Positions 1-8,617 of a stretch of DNA of 64,000 bases are shown here, piece after piece. The position numbers and the translations under genes were made by a program. The first letter of the stretch is position 1; the number at the start of each line of letters is the position of its first letter. Source of the stretch: Paenibacillus silvestris (lineage in GTDB: Bacteria; Bacillota; Bacilli; Paenibacillales; NBRC-103111); contig NZ_WTUZ01000038.1 of NCBI RefSeq assembly GCF_009882985.1, positions 62,001-126,000 of the forward strand, in the 5' to 3' direction. The notes beneath the pieces were generated by a model. That model was not told the DNA's origin. It ran no database searches and worked only from the letters and a program-made list of their open reading frames with translations.

Positions 1-568
1 ATTGAACGAGATCGATTTCCACGACGGCAATCCCCTTTAATGACTTCGTCGAAGAGGATTGAATGGGCAGCACGAAGGCGACTGTTTTACCTGACATGGG
101 GGATTGATAAGGCTCGGTGATAAATATGCCGTAGGTTTGCTTGGCTTTCTCCAGCAGCTTGGGGATCTCCGGATTTCCAATAATATCAAAAGTGGTTTGC
201 GAGTCGGAAATGACATGGCCGTCTACCCCCACCAAATAGAGCGACTTATACAGCGTTCTGTTCATATTCGCATACGAGCGCAGAACACCCGAGGCCTCCT
301 TTTCCATGCCCACATTTAACAGATCTTCACGGGTTGAAATAAGTAAAAGGATATTCTGCACATTGTCCAGATAGGCATTCATGTAGAGATTGGTTCGGTC
401 AATAATAATTTGGGCGTCGGAAACGACCTGCCTGCGAAACAGTCCCTCCGCTTCGCGCAAATTGATGTAGCCGAGCCCCCCTAACAGCACAAGTGTTCCC
501 AGGGACAAAAATAAAAAATGCTTGGCCAACATGCTCCAGCTGCCAAACCACGAGATAAGCGCTTTCAT
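1..568 (-). CDS. Sensor histidine kinase, YesM-type, N-terminal part (runs off window)
   Basis: Only the first 189 codons are present; the gene continues past base 1. The translation begins MKALISWFGS, has one membrane segment at about residues 12-35 (LFLSLGTLVLLGGLGY) and then an extracellular region of the dCache type typical of YesM-family kinases. The start is the ATG at 566-568, seven bases after the stop of the response regulator gene and preceded by AAGGGATGA. The catalytic domain is outside the window, so the kinase call rests on the topology and on pairing with the AraC-type regulator. Such pairs usually control a nearby sugar ABC transporter, here presumably beyond the left edge. 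Confidence 0.72.
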   Translation of the reverse strand, partial: MKALISWFGSWSMLAKHFLFLSLGTLVLLGGLGYINLREAEGLFRRQVVSDAQIIIDRTNLYMNAYLDNVQNILLLISTREDLLNVGMEKEASGVLRSYANMNRTLYKSLYLVGVDGHVISDSQTTFDIIGNPEIPKLLEKAKQTYGIFITEPYQSPMSGKTVAFVLPIQSSSTKSLKGIAVVEIDLVQ

Positions 569-575
569 TTTGGTA

Positions 576-1364
576 TCATCCCTTTTTATAATCTGTAGGT
601 GCAACGCCGGTCCAATTTCGGAAAAGCTGCGAGAAATAACGGTAACTCGGAATGCCTACCTGTTCAGCAACTTCATACACTTTGAGCTGCGTGTTCTGAA
701 GCAGATTCACGGCCTTCTCCATGCGCAGGCGGGTTACATAATCATTGAAGGACTCCCCGGTTTCTTCCCGAAACAGCCGGCTAAGATAGTATGAGCTGAG
801 TCCCACTTCATCCGAGACGGAGGTCAGCGTAATGGGCTCACCCAGTTTAGTTTCGATGATCCTCTGGGCAAGCTGGACTTCTTTTCGAATTTTCCGCTCG
901 TCACTCGTCCCTGACTTTGGCGCGTTGGCCACCTCCTTGCGTATCCGTTCTTGTTCATATTGCTTGAGATCGACTTCACGTCTGATCGCTGTTCTCGCTT
1001 TTTCAATCGCCGTCTTCATATCCTCTTCATCAAAAGACAGCTTCGTAAAATAATCCAAGGCTCCTAACTTCAGCGCTTCTTGGGCATAATGAAAATCGCT
1101 ATGACAGGTTAACAGGACAAATTGGATGTGCGGGAATCTTTTTTTGACACTGCGAAATAATTCCATTCCATCCATGATGGGCATCGTAATATCTGAGATA
1201 ACAAGATCAGGCACCAAAGCTATACAGAGTTCCAAAGCCTCTTCCCCATTCTCCGCCTCTCCAACCAGTTCAGCACCAAATGTCGACCATGGCATAGACC
1301 TGAGCTCTTGTCTTAACGGCAATTCGTCATCAATGATCAGCACGCGTACGGGGGCGACAGACAC
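576..1364 (-). CDS. AraC-type two-component response regulator
   Basis: Receiver domain (residues 6-125) with the acidic pair D12/D13, phosphoacceptor D58 in ISDITMP and conserved K108, then a linker and a C-terminal double helix-turn-helix of the AraC family (about 165-262, with LSSYYLSRLFREETG and PSYRYFSQLFRNWTG). The GTG at 1362-1364 is preferred over an ATG 14 codons upstream because AAGGTGGTG precedes it and the receiver domain begins directly after it. It lies seven bases ahead of the partner kinase gene, so the two are co-transcribed. By family it is expected to activate a carbohydrate uptake operon when phosphorylated; the target is not visible. Confidence 0.88.
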   Translation of the reverse strand: MSVAPVRVLIIDDELPLRQELRSMPWSTFGAELVGEAENGEEALELCIALVPDLVISDITMPIMDGMELFRSVKKRFPHIQFVLLTCHSDFHYAQEALKLGALDYFTKLSFDEEDMKTAIEKARTAIRREVDLKQYEQERIRKEVANAPKSGTSDERKIRKEVQLAQRIIETKLGEPITLTSVSDEVGLSSYYLSRLFREETGESFNDYVTRLRMEKAVNLLQNTQLKVYEVAEQVGIPSYRYFSQLFRNWTGVAPTDYKKG

Positions 1365-1426
1365 ATTGCCCACCACCTTTCCTTTCAACCTTGAAATCGC
1401 TATCACTCTTACTCACAATGATATCA

Positions 1427-1455
1427 ATTATATCAGCTTTTGTTTATACAGAAAT
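1427..1455 (-). promoter_or_regulatory. Possible promoter of the two-component pair
   Basis: A perfect TATAAT (minus strand, 1427-1432) lies about 60 bases ahead of the GTG start. No good -35 hexamer sits at 17 bases (best ATTTCT), so this is either a weak or an activated promoter. GATAT arms separated by five bases overlap the -10. Confidence 0.35.
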
Positions 1456-1574
1456 AATGTAAAAATGTATGAAAAACCAAACTCAGACGCGCGTTGCTGC
1501 CACCACCACATGGCGGCTGTCAAACCCAGTCAGGGGAGATCTACTCGCAACAAACTCTCGGGACAGCGTGCGCT

Positions 1575-1760
1575 GAGGGAACTATGATCCCTTATTTGCC
1601 TAAAAAGTGGTGCTTGAGCTAGGTGAGGGGAACTGCGGTCTCTTATTTGTTAATTTTCGGCGGAAAATTGGAGTTTTCTGTGAAATAAGACCCTGTAGTT
1701 CCGTTTTAATCGAAAATAGTCCTATTTTCTCAAAATAACGCCCTGTAGTTCCGATTCGCT
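1575..1760. repeat. Degenerate intergenic repeat, family A (GGAACTACAGGGTCTTATTT type)
   Basis: At least four related short motifs alternate in direction: AACTATGATCCCTTATTT, AACTGCGGTCTCTTATTT, and the reverse versions AATAAGACCCTGTAGTTCC and AATAACGCCCTGTAGTTCC. The same motif type returns near 42,225-42,300 and 49,035-49,235 in this window. No open frame is conserved across the copies, so it is read as non-coding. Confidence 0.7.
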
Positions 1761-1885
1761 TGCAGAACGGTAGCTATTTGAAGTGTTGGTGGTTGAGCGG
1801 CTATTGGTGGAGTTTATGGACCTTTAACTAGTTGGCTACTGTAGACGGAGTTCGTCCGTGTTACTGTGGCGGTTGGTTTATCTTG
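1761..1885 (+). repeat. 125-bp direct repeat, copy 1
   Basis: This segment recurs at 2089-2213 with only a handful of differences, mostly near the left end (for example TAGCTATTTGAAG here, TGGCTACTTGAAG there). Both contain CTATTGGTGG and TAGACGGAGTTCGTCCG, the latter with a GGA...TCC inverted core. The copies are 328 bases apart and flank family B repeat material. No coding capacity was seen. Confidence 0.85.
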
Positions 1886-1889
1886 TGTG

Positions 1890-2088
1890 ATCAGCAGCTG
1901 TCGGCTAACGGACTGAGTGGGCCTTATTTGCTGCTTTTGGGTAAGGTTTAGGCTCTAACGGACTCAGGTGCCGTTATTGGCTGTAAAGTTGCCTAAAACA
2001 ACGGTGAAATGTATAAATAACGTCATCTCAGTCCGATAGCACCTCAATTATCGCTGTAATGAAGCCGAATAGCGGCTGCTAAGTCCGT
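1890..2088. repeat. Degenerate intergenic repeat, family B (TAACGGACTCAGGTGCCGTT type)
   Basis: The motif CTAACGGACT with CAG or GAG following, then a TTATT run, appears at about 1907 and 1955 forward and, as TCAGTCCGATAG and AAGTCCGTTG, in reverse. The same family is seen at 33,060-33,232. It looks like an interspersed extragenic element rather than a gene. Confidence 0.65.
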
Positions 2089-2213
2089 TGCAGAGCTGTG
2101 GCTACTTGAAGTGTTGGTGATTGAGCGGCTATTGGTGGGGATTATGGACCTTTAACTAGTTGGCTACTGTAGACGGAGTTCGTCCGTGTTACTGCGGCGG
2201 TTGGTTTATCTTG
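2089..2213 (+). repeat. 125-bp direct repeat, copy 2
   Basis: Second copy of the element at 1761-1885, same orientation and length. Its right end continues into GC-rich sequence (GGGCCGGGCC) before the operon terminator. Confidence 0.85.
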
Positions 2214-2263
2214 AGCTGGGCTGGGCCGGGCCGGGCACAGCAGGCCAGACTACCCTAACCAAC

Positions 2264-2317
2264 GCAAAAAAGAGGTTACCCCCAAGCAGAATCACTCTAC
2301 TTGTAAGTTAACCTCTT
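2264..2317 (-). terminator. Rho-independent terminator of the fucosidase/sulfatase operon
   Basis: On the minus strand AAGAGGTTA (2309-2317) pairs with TAACCTCTT (2270-2278) and is followed by TTTTT. It starts 18 bases after the stop of the last sulfatase gene. Confidence 0.85.
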
Positions 2318-2334
2318 ATACCTCTACGCTCCAC

Positions 2335-3669
2335 TCACAATCCCTGAAGCACAGCTTTAAGCCTAACCGTCACGTCCGGATAATCGTCCGCAACATTCCG
2401 ATTCTCCCAAGGATCGCTTCGCAGATGATACAGACGATCCTCTCGATCCCGCTCAGCGATCAGCTTCCACTCTCCGTCCGAAGCAACCCGCCACGAGCTA
2501 GGGTGCTGCGGTCCTTCGTCCAAGCCAGACACTTGAACGTCACGCAAACTGGACGTCACTTCCCCGTGCAACACGCTTTTCAGCGAAATGGAATCCTTCG
2601 CTTCTTCCATGGTGAGACTCGCCAAGTCCAGAATCGTGCTTGCCAAATCCTGCAGCTCCACCAGCGCATCGCTGTACTGCCCCTTCTGAATGCCGGGCCC
2701 GCTAATCACCAGCGGAATGTGCACGGAGCCACGCTCAGGCTTGCATTTGCCGAATTTATCGAAATCCCCCAGCATATCGCCATGATCCGAGGAATAAATG
2801 ATTACCGTGTTCGCCAAGTCGCCCCTACGCTTGACCGCATCAAGAAGCTGACCGATATTGCGGTCGATATTTTCAAGCATGGCGGCATAATTCTGCCGAA
2901 TCCCATGCCAGGTTTCTTCCGGAACGCTGCTGTTGTTCGGCGCTGGGAACTCAACCTGCTCCCAATCCGCTTTCATTCGGTGCGTAATATCCCAAGGCTC
3001 ATGCGGGCCAACAAAGTTCACCATAAGAAACCATGGTTGGTCAGCGGGGAATGTCTCCAGCATTTGCACGCCGTTTCGCGTCAGCCAATTGTCGCAATAC
3101 GCCTCATCCGGCAAGTCCGTGGCATCCGTTCGTTGGCCGCGATCCTGCATATCCCGCAGGTGAATGTCAGCTAACCCTTCCTGATACAAGTACTTCATAT
3201 AGGGGTCCTTCGGAGACTCCTTGCCCGAAATAATCGCATCAATCTTGCCAGCATTATCTATGGCATCTGTATAACCAAGCTGGCTTAACTCATCGATCCA
3301 GCCATCTAACCCCCACCAGTGGGTGGCTTTGTGCAGGTCGAACTTGCCGACGCCGCCAACACGGTAGCCGTCATCTTTCAAGACCGAGTAGAACGTTTGA
3401 CGTGACAAATCGTAATTGTGATGATTGCCGGTCACTTCCGGCTTATTGTATCGTAATCCCGATGCCAGGCAGGCCCGGGCCGGTGCGCACAAGGGCGATG
3501 AAGTGATCGCCTTCGTGAAGGTGACGCCTTGCTTCATTAATGCTTCTATATGCGGCATTCTGATTGGCAAATCGTCCATGCCCAGAGCCCCGACAACAGC
3601 CGATGCGTAAGGCATCCAATCTCCACGATGCGTATCTGGAAATAGAAACAGAAAGTTGGGACGGCTCAT
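2335..3669 (-). CDS. Sulfatase (type I, formylglycine-dependent)
   Basis: A 444-residue alkaline-phosphatase-fold sulfatase hydrolysing sulfate esters. The signature C61-A-P-A-R supplies the cysteine that is matured to formylglycine, and N-terminal LFPDTHRGD supplies metal-binding aspartate. SSDHGDMLGD (around residue 290) carries the second metal ligands. There is no signal peptide, so it should act on imported oligosaccharides. Its ATG overlaps the end of the upstream sulfatase by four bases (translational coupling) and it is the last gene before the terminator. No maturation enzyme gene (FGE or radical SAM type) is in the window, so that must be encoded elsewhere. The exact sulfated sugar cannot be told from sequence. 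Confidence 0.9.
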   Translation of the reverse strand: MSRPNFLFLFPDTHRGDWMPYASAVVGALGMDDLPIRMPHIEALMKQGVTFTKAITSSPLCAPARACLASGLRYNKPEVTGNHHNYDLSRQTFYSVLKDDGYRVGGVGKFDLHKATHWWGLDGWIDELSQLGYTDAIDNAGKIDAIISGKESPKDPYMKYLYQEGLADIHLRDMQDRGQRTDATDLPDEAYCDNWLTRNGVQMLETFPADQPWFLMVNFVGPHEPWDITHRMKADWEQVEFPAPNNSSVPEETWHGIRQNYAAMLENIDRNIGQLLDAVKRRGDLANTVIIYSSDHGDMLGDFDKFGKCKPERGSVHIPLVISGPGIQKGQYSDALVELQDLASTILDLASLTMEEAKDSISLKSVLHGEVTSSLRDVQVSGLDEGPQHPSSWRVASDGEWKLIAERDREDRLYHLRSDPWENRNVADDYPDVTVRLKAVLQGL

Positions 3670-5060
3670 CCTCTTTTCTCCCGTTCATGAAGAATTGGAT
3701 CTTGGACACTTTGCTGCCAAGCTAGAAGCTCCTGTTCCAATCGCTGCAGCTGATCCTGCTTTGCGGAATCCTCCGCCAAATCATGTGTTTCCCATGGATC
3801 ATCAGATAAATCAAACAACTGCGTCCGATTCGTCCCCACTTCGTCCCTGCGGAAGTAGCGGATTAATTTCCAGCGTCCGTCACTCACCATGCGCTGAACA
3901 TTTTTATAAGCAGCAAACACACTTTTTCTTGACTCCGATCTCTCACCGGATATCATACCGATCATGCTTTTACCCTCCACCGTTTGTGGCAGCGATGTTT
4001 CCGTTAGCTCGCACAAAGTCGGGAAGATATCCATTTGGCAACCAAGTCCGCTGGCCACCACTCCTTGCGGAATCCCGGGACCCTGCATGATGAGGGGAAT
4101 ATGGATGCTGTGATCATACAAACTCTGCTTACCCATCAGCCCATGCTGCCCCAAAGCGATGCCATGATCGGCCGTATATACGATGAGCGTCTGCTCGCGC
4201 TGATTGGTTTGGTTTAGTGCCTGCACAATACGGCCGATTTGCTCATCCATTTGCGTAATCATGCTATAGTACTCAGCTAAATGCTGACGAATTTCTTCTG
4301 ACCTACGCGGAATAGATGCCAGCTTCTCGTCACGTACATGCATCTCACCATTATCAAAAGGATGCTCCGCCATGAAATTGTCTGGCAGCGGTATATGATC
4401 TCTCGTATAGAGATCCAAATAAGCTTGAGGCGGAGTCCGTGGATCATGCGGCGCTGTAAAAGCCACGTACAAGACAAACGGCTCCTCTTCCTTATAGTTC
4501 TGGATGAAATCAATGGCTGTTTCTGCAAAAAGCTCCGTCGAAAACTTCTCGCTTGGTACCGCATGATCCGCAGGGTACTTGCCTGTGGGATCATATTCAT
4601 GAATCGGCAGGCCAATATGATCGCCCATTCCGCCAAAGAAAATATTCGCCCCGTCCGCAAAGCTCCGGGCAAAACTCTCCTTACCATTGTGCCACTTGCC
4701 GATGCCATAAGTCCGATAGCCCTCTCTGCGGTACACTTCCGGCCATGTCGGGAGGGCCGGATTAATCGCCCATAGCTGCTGATTTTCCGTCTCACCCAGC
4801 TTAACTTCCTTCTCCGTTATCGTTGCTTGAAACACATTCGTCCCCGTCAAAAGACAGGCTCGGCTTGGTACGCAGAGTGCAGCCGTTTGTCCCCCCATCG
4901 TGTAGATGGATGTAAACCGCACTCCCTCAGCTGCAAGGCTATCCAGAACGGGTGTTTGTATAACCTGATTCCCGTAAGCGCCGATCCCGTCGAATCGATG
5001 ATCATCCGCAATTAAAAATACAAGATTCGGCTTTTTGTCCCGATTTTCATGTTCTCTCAT
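3666..5060 (-). CDS. Sulfatase (type I, formylglycine-dependent)
   Basis: A 464-residue sulfatase with C63-V-P-S-R at the maturation site, metal-binding LIADDHRFD near the N-terminus and TADHGIALGQHGLMGK (about residues 297-312). No signal peptide is present, so a cytoplasmic location is expected. The ATG has a good GGAGG five bases upstream and follows the permease gene by 22 bases. It and the next sulfatase differ clearly, which suggests two sulfate positions or two linkages are removed in turn from the same imported glycan. Substrate inferred only from the neighbouring fucosidase. Confidence 0.9.
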   Translation of the reverse strand: MREHENRDKKPNLVFLIADDHRFDGIGAYGNQVIQTPVLDSLAAEGVRFTSIYTMGGQTAALCVPSRACLLTGTNVFQATITEKEVKLGETENQQLWAINPALPTWPEVYRREGYRTYGIGKWHNGKESFARSFADGANIFFGGMGDHIGLPIHEYDPTGKYPADHAVPSEKFSTELFAETAIDFIQNYKEEEPFVLYVAFTAPHDPRTPPQAYLDLYTRDHIPLPDNFMAEHPFDNGEMHVRDEKLASIPRRSEEIRQHLAEYYSMITQMDEQIGRIVQALNQTNQREQTLIVYTADHGIALGQHGLMGKQSLYDHSIHIPLIMQGPGIPQGVVASGLGCQMDIFPTLCELTETSLPQTVEGKSMIGMISGERSESRKSVFAAYKNVQRMVSDGRWKLIRYFRRDEVGTNRTQLFDLSDDPWETHDLAEDSAKQDQLQRLEQELLAWQQSVQDPILHEREKRG

Positions 5061-5082
5061 AGTAACCTCCAGAATCAGATGT

Positions 5083-5871
5083 TTATTTGATGGCGCCGCT
5101 CGTCAAGCCACGCTGCATGTACTTTTGACCGAAGATATACAGAATCACGACCGGAATCGTAATTAAAACAAGTGCTGCAAACACTTTATGATAATCAGAG
5201 GTATACTCTTTGATGAAAAATTTGGGAGCCATGGTCACCGTCAACATCGTTTCCTTGCTAATGAAAACAAGCGGAAGTACGTACTGATTCCAGGAGTTTA
5301 AAAAAGCAAGAATCCCAATCGTTGTCAGCACCGGTATGGCCAGAGGCAGCATCACGTGAACGAATCTTCCCCACGCATTGGAACCGTCAATCTCTGCTGC
5401 TTCCAGAAGCTCGCCAGGTACCTCATCGAACGCGTTACGAGCAAGCAGCAAGGAGAAAGGAATGCTCATCGCGACTTCTGGGCCAATTAAGGACAGATAC
5501 GTATTCATCCAATGAAAGGATTTAATCGTCTGGAATAAAGGAACGAGCATCGCAACTGGCGGGATCATCAGACCAATCAAACAGATCGCAAACACAGAAG
5601 AATCCCCAGGAAATCTCAGCTTGCTGAAGCCAAACGCCGCCAAGGATACTACGATAAGCAGCAGCAGCACGACCGAAGTCGATACAATGAAGCTATTGAT
5701 TAGAAAATGCGGAAATAAGTCCAAACTTACAACGGCTTGATAATTTCCCCACTGGTCACCCTCGAACGAATACATCACCAGATAAACCATAGGAATCACC
5801 CAGATAGCAGCCAGGATTAGGAGTAGAAGATTCATCGTGATCTTCTCAGAGCGTTGCATGCGACCGAACAT
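5083..5871 (-). CDS. Carbohydrate ABC transporter permease (MalG/AraQ type)
   Basis: Inner-membrane subunit of a CUT1 sugar importer, 262 residues with about six membrane helices and the EAA loop EAAEIDGSNAWGRFVHVMLPLAIP that contacts the ATPase. The start chosen is the ATG at 5869-5871, with AGGAGG nine bases upstream; the open frame extends 30 codons further but that part overlaps the other permease gene. It follows that gene by four bases. No ATPase gene is present, as is usual for these loci, so a shared MsmX-like ATPase encoded elsewhere is implied. Confidence 0.9.
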   Translation of the reverse strand: MFGRMQRSEKITMNLLLLILAAIWVIPMVYLVMYSFEGDQWGNYQAVVSLDLFPHFLINSFIVSTSVVLLLLIVVSLAAFGFSKLRFPGDSSVFAICLIGLMIPPVAMLVPLFQTIKSFHWMNTYLSLIGPEVAMSIPFSLLLARNAFDEVPGELLEAAEIDGSNAWGRFVHVMLPLAIPVLTTIGILAFLNSWNQYVLPLVFISKETMLTVTMAPKFFIKEYTSDYHKVFAALVLITIPVVILYIFGQKYMQRGLTSGAIK

Positions 5872-5875
5872 CTTT

Positions 5876-6817
5876 TTACCTCCTAACCTTGTTATAGACG
5901 CGCAGCTGGAAAGCCGTATAACCAAAGGCGATAAGCAGCAGAACAACGGAAACCGCTCCACTGTATCCCGTTCTATATTTGAGAAGAGACTCCCGGAATA
6001 AGAAAGTAGAGATGAGCTCCGTCTCTCCTCCCGGGCCGCCTTCTGTCATAATCCAGATTAAGTCGAATACTTTGAGTGCATGAATAATGCCTAGAATGAG
6101 TAAAGTGATGTGGGTACCGCTGAGCATGGGGAAAATAATATGGCGGAATTGCCTCAGAACCCCAGCCCCATCGATTTTGGAGGCTTCGAATATTTCCTGG
6201 TCAATATTTAGTAGACTGGTGTAATAAATCAGCATGTAGAATCCTGTATTGGCAAAAATGTAGACGGCAGCAATGGCATTCAGCGCTGTAGCTGGCTCAG
6301 ACAACCAGGAATGCGCCCAGCTTTCCGCACCGGCAAACCGCAGTATCGTGTTCAGCAAGCCAAAATTCGGCTCATAAATGCCGGCGAAAGTCGTCCCTAC
6401 CGTGACAACAGCAATGACGTGCGGCAAAAAGAAAATCGATTTAAACAGCCCATCTGCTACCCAAACACCATTAAGCAAGGTTGCAAGCAGGAGTCCAAGC
6501 GCCATCGAGAGCGGAATTGTGATAACTAGAAAATAGAGCGTATTGCCAAGTGCTTGATAGAAATTAGGATCATGAAGCAGACTCACATAATTGTCGAGAC
6601 CAATGAACGCTTTGCTGCCAATGCCCGACCACTCAAAAAATCCGATATATACATTATAAAAAATGCCAAAAAACGTGAACACCGAGACAAAAAGCAATAA
6701 GGGCAGAGCAAAATATAAGCCTGTGAAGCGCCCTCGCTTTTTCTTTTTCGATTTGGCTGTTTCTGGTTTCGTTGCCGCTAACGCGATATCCACTTGGCTC
6801 CTCCTCACAACCTTCAC
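5876..6817 (-). CDS. Carbohydrate ABC transporter permease (MalF/UgpA type)
   Basis: Partner permease, about 313 residues and six membrane helices, with the EAA loop EASKIDGAGVLRQFRHIIFPML. The lysine- and arginine-rich N-terminus (KKKKRGR) lies in the cytosol. Two GTG starts are possible: 6815-6817, with GGAGG nine bases upstream, and 6791-6793 (VDIALAATK), with AGGAGG six bases upstream; the second has the better ribosome binding site. It lies between the fucosidase and the second permease in the operon. Confidence 0.9.
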   Translation of the reverse strand: MKVVRRSQVDIALAATKPETAKSKKKKRGRFTGLYFALPLLLFVSVFTFFGIFYNVYIGFFEWSGIGSKAFIGLDNYVSLLHDPNFYQALGNTLYFLVITIPLSMALGLLLATLLNGVWVADGLFKSIFFLPHVIAVVTVGTTFAGIYEPNFGLLNTILRFAGAESWAHSWLSEPATALNAIAAVYIFANTGFYMLIYYTSLLNIDQEIFEASKIDGAGVLRQFRHIIFPMLSGTHITLLILGIIHALKVFDLIWIMTEGGPGGETELISTFLFRESLLKYRTGYSGAVSVVLLLIAFGYTAFQLRVYNKVRR

Positions 6818-6883
6818 GAGGGAAGGCCTCCTCCTGCCAAACTGCAGATCACAGAGGCCCGCTTCTCATGAATGTAAGCTTAA

Positions 6884-8596
6884 TTAATGAAACGCAATGT
6901 AGTCCAAATGAGCGAAATAGTTGTTCGAATTCGGGTTCTTCGTATGTTTCACGACTACTTTAATGATATGATTACCTGCCGCCAAATCTTGCTTATCGAT
7001 TGCTAGCACTTTATTCTGCTGCGACGCCGCATAGGAGTCGAAAGTCGTCTGGAGGACGCCATCTACATAGATATCGAACTTGCCTCCGCCTGCTCCCTTT
7101 TGGGTATACAGCTTAACGCCTGTTCCATTAAAAGCGTACTCGGCATACGCATCTTGCGTGCTGCTGTACGAAATCGTTCCATCATAGCTTGCAGCCCTGG
7201 AAATGTGATTCCAAGTGCCGCTGTAAGTGATGGCTGCATTCGTATCATCAACAATTGTATCCGTTTGAGTCTGCACGGGAGTACCCAAATACTCGAACAA
7301 ATCCAAATTCACATTAACGCCGCTTGAATTAGGATTCTTGGTGCCTGTTGCGACCATTTTGATCGTGTGTGTTGCGTTCGTGAGCGACGTTGCTTCATAA
7401 GCAACAACATCAAAGTCCGCTGATGCTGAATAGGAATCAAAGGTCGAGACCTTATTCCCATCGAGATAAACATCGAAGATGCCTGTCGATACGTTCTTTT
7501 TCGTAATCAGCCTTACGCCTGTGCCCGTAAACGTATATTCTGCGGAAGCACCGGCTTGACCGCTGTTTCGGTCTGTGCTTTTGAAGTAGCTGGAATTGCT
7601 CTGATCATCCCATGTGCCGCTGTAGGTGACGAGCGGACTTCGATCATCGGTTTGCTTCCACCTTGGAATCAATCCAATATTGTGCATCAGATCCAGCCCT
7701 GCCTGCGAAATTTTCCCATTCGGACCAGGTGGCACGCTTACGGCAAATGAGGCATACCTTTTGTTGTAATAATGCACCTTGTTTGCTGTATACGCTGCGC
7801 TGCTCCATGGTGCCGCCGGTGACTCATTATTGGTAAAGGACCAATAATCTGTATAGAGACTCCAAGCTTCTTCCCACGGAGTGCTGTTGCCAACCGGCGG
7901 GTCGCCATTCACTAATTCAGTCACATGCACATCGGAATCAGCTGCTTTATCATCATCATGGAAAAAGACGAGCGTATTCGGCTGAATCGATTTCACATGA
8001 GCTTCCAACTGAGCCGCTTGGCTGTTATTGATCGCTTTGGCATGATCGAACCAGATCGCAATCACGTCTCCATAATTCGTTAATAACTCAGTCAGTTCAT
8101 TTTTGGCAAAATCGGTATACGCGCTATTCCCCATCACGCCATTCGGAAAATGATACCTGTCATCCGCATTAAAATAGATGGCAAACTTCAATCCGTACGC
8201 CTTGCATGCATCGGCAATGGCTTTGACGACATCGAGGTTCGGCGCAGAGCTGGTGGCAATATCGTAGGTTGTATACGCGCTATCCCAGGCTGCCCAGCCG
8301 TAACGATGTTTGGCCACGGCGATCACGTAGTCCATTCCGGCGTTTTTCGCTGCCGCTACCCACTGATTCGCATCAAAATCTGTCGGTGCAAACAGCGTGG
8401 AAGGGAAGTTTTGCGGGTTCCCCTCGCCGCCGGCTGTACCCGTGTACGTGTTTAATCCATAGTGTGGGAAAAATCCAAAGCCCAACTGTACGTATTCATC
8501 CGGTGTTATCGCCTTAGCGTTGGGGATAAAGGTAGAAACGGACAGCACAGACGCGAGTAACAAGCTGCCCATGGCGAGTATCGTTTTCTTTTTCAT
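6884..8596 (-). CDS. Secreted GH29-like alpha-L-fucosidase with two C-terminal repeat domains
   Basis: A 570-residue exported protein: signal peptide 1-29 (cleavage after AKA), a GH29-like barrel at about 30-310, then two related domains at about 320-438 and 449-570, each starting near YSGTW and containing FDxYxDG. D184 in IAIWFDHA sits where GH29 enzymes carry the nucleophile. The usual KHHDGF sugar-binding motif reads KHRYGW (96-101), so this is a divergent member and alpha-fucosidase activity is likely but not certain. The tandem domains resemble carbohydrate-binding modules. It is the second gene of the operon, placed so that fucose could be trimmed outside the cell before uptake. AGGAGG precedes the start. 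Confidence 0.75.
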   Translation of the reverse strand: MKKKTILAMGSLLLASVLSVSTFIPNAKAITPDEYVQLGFGFFPHYGLNTYTGTAGGEGNPQNFPSTLFAPTDFDANQWVAAAKNAGMDYVIAVAKHRYGWAAWDSAYTTYDIATSSAPNLDVVKAIADACKAYGLKFAIYFNADDRYHFPNGVMGNSAYTDFAKNELTELLTNYGDVIAIWFDHAKAINNSQAAQLEAHVKSIQPNTLVFFHDDDKAADSDVHVTELVNGDPPVGNSTPWEEAWSLYTDYWSFTNNESPAAPWSSAAYTANKVHYYNKRYASFAVSVPPGPNGKISQAGLDLMHNIGLIPRWKQTDDRSPLVTYSGTWDDQSNSSYFKSTDRNSGQAGASAEYTFTGTGVRLITKKNVSTGIFDVYLDGNKVSTFDSYSASADFDVVAYEATSLTNATHTIKMVATGTKNPNSSGVNVNLDLFEYLGTPVQTQTDTIVDDTNAAITYSGTWNHISRAASYDGTISYSSTQDAYAEYAFNGTGVKLYTQKGAGGGKFDIYVDGVLQTTFDSYAASQQNKVLAIDKQDLAAGNHIIKVVVKHTKNPNSNNYFAHLDYIAFH

Positions 8597-8617
8597 AGCT
8601 ATCTCCTCCTCACCCTC

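Noticed and set aside
1126-1587. 153-residue plus-strand frame
   Set aside because: Antisense to the response regulator gene; no family features.
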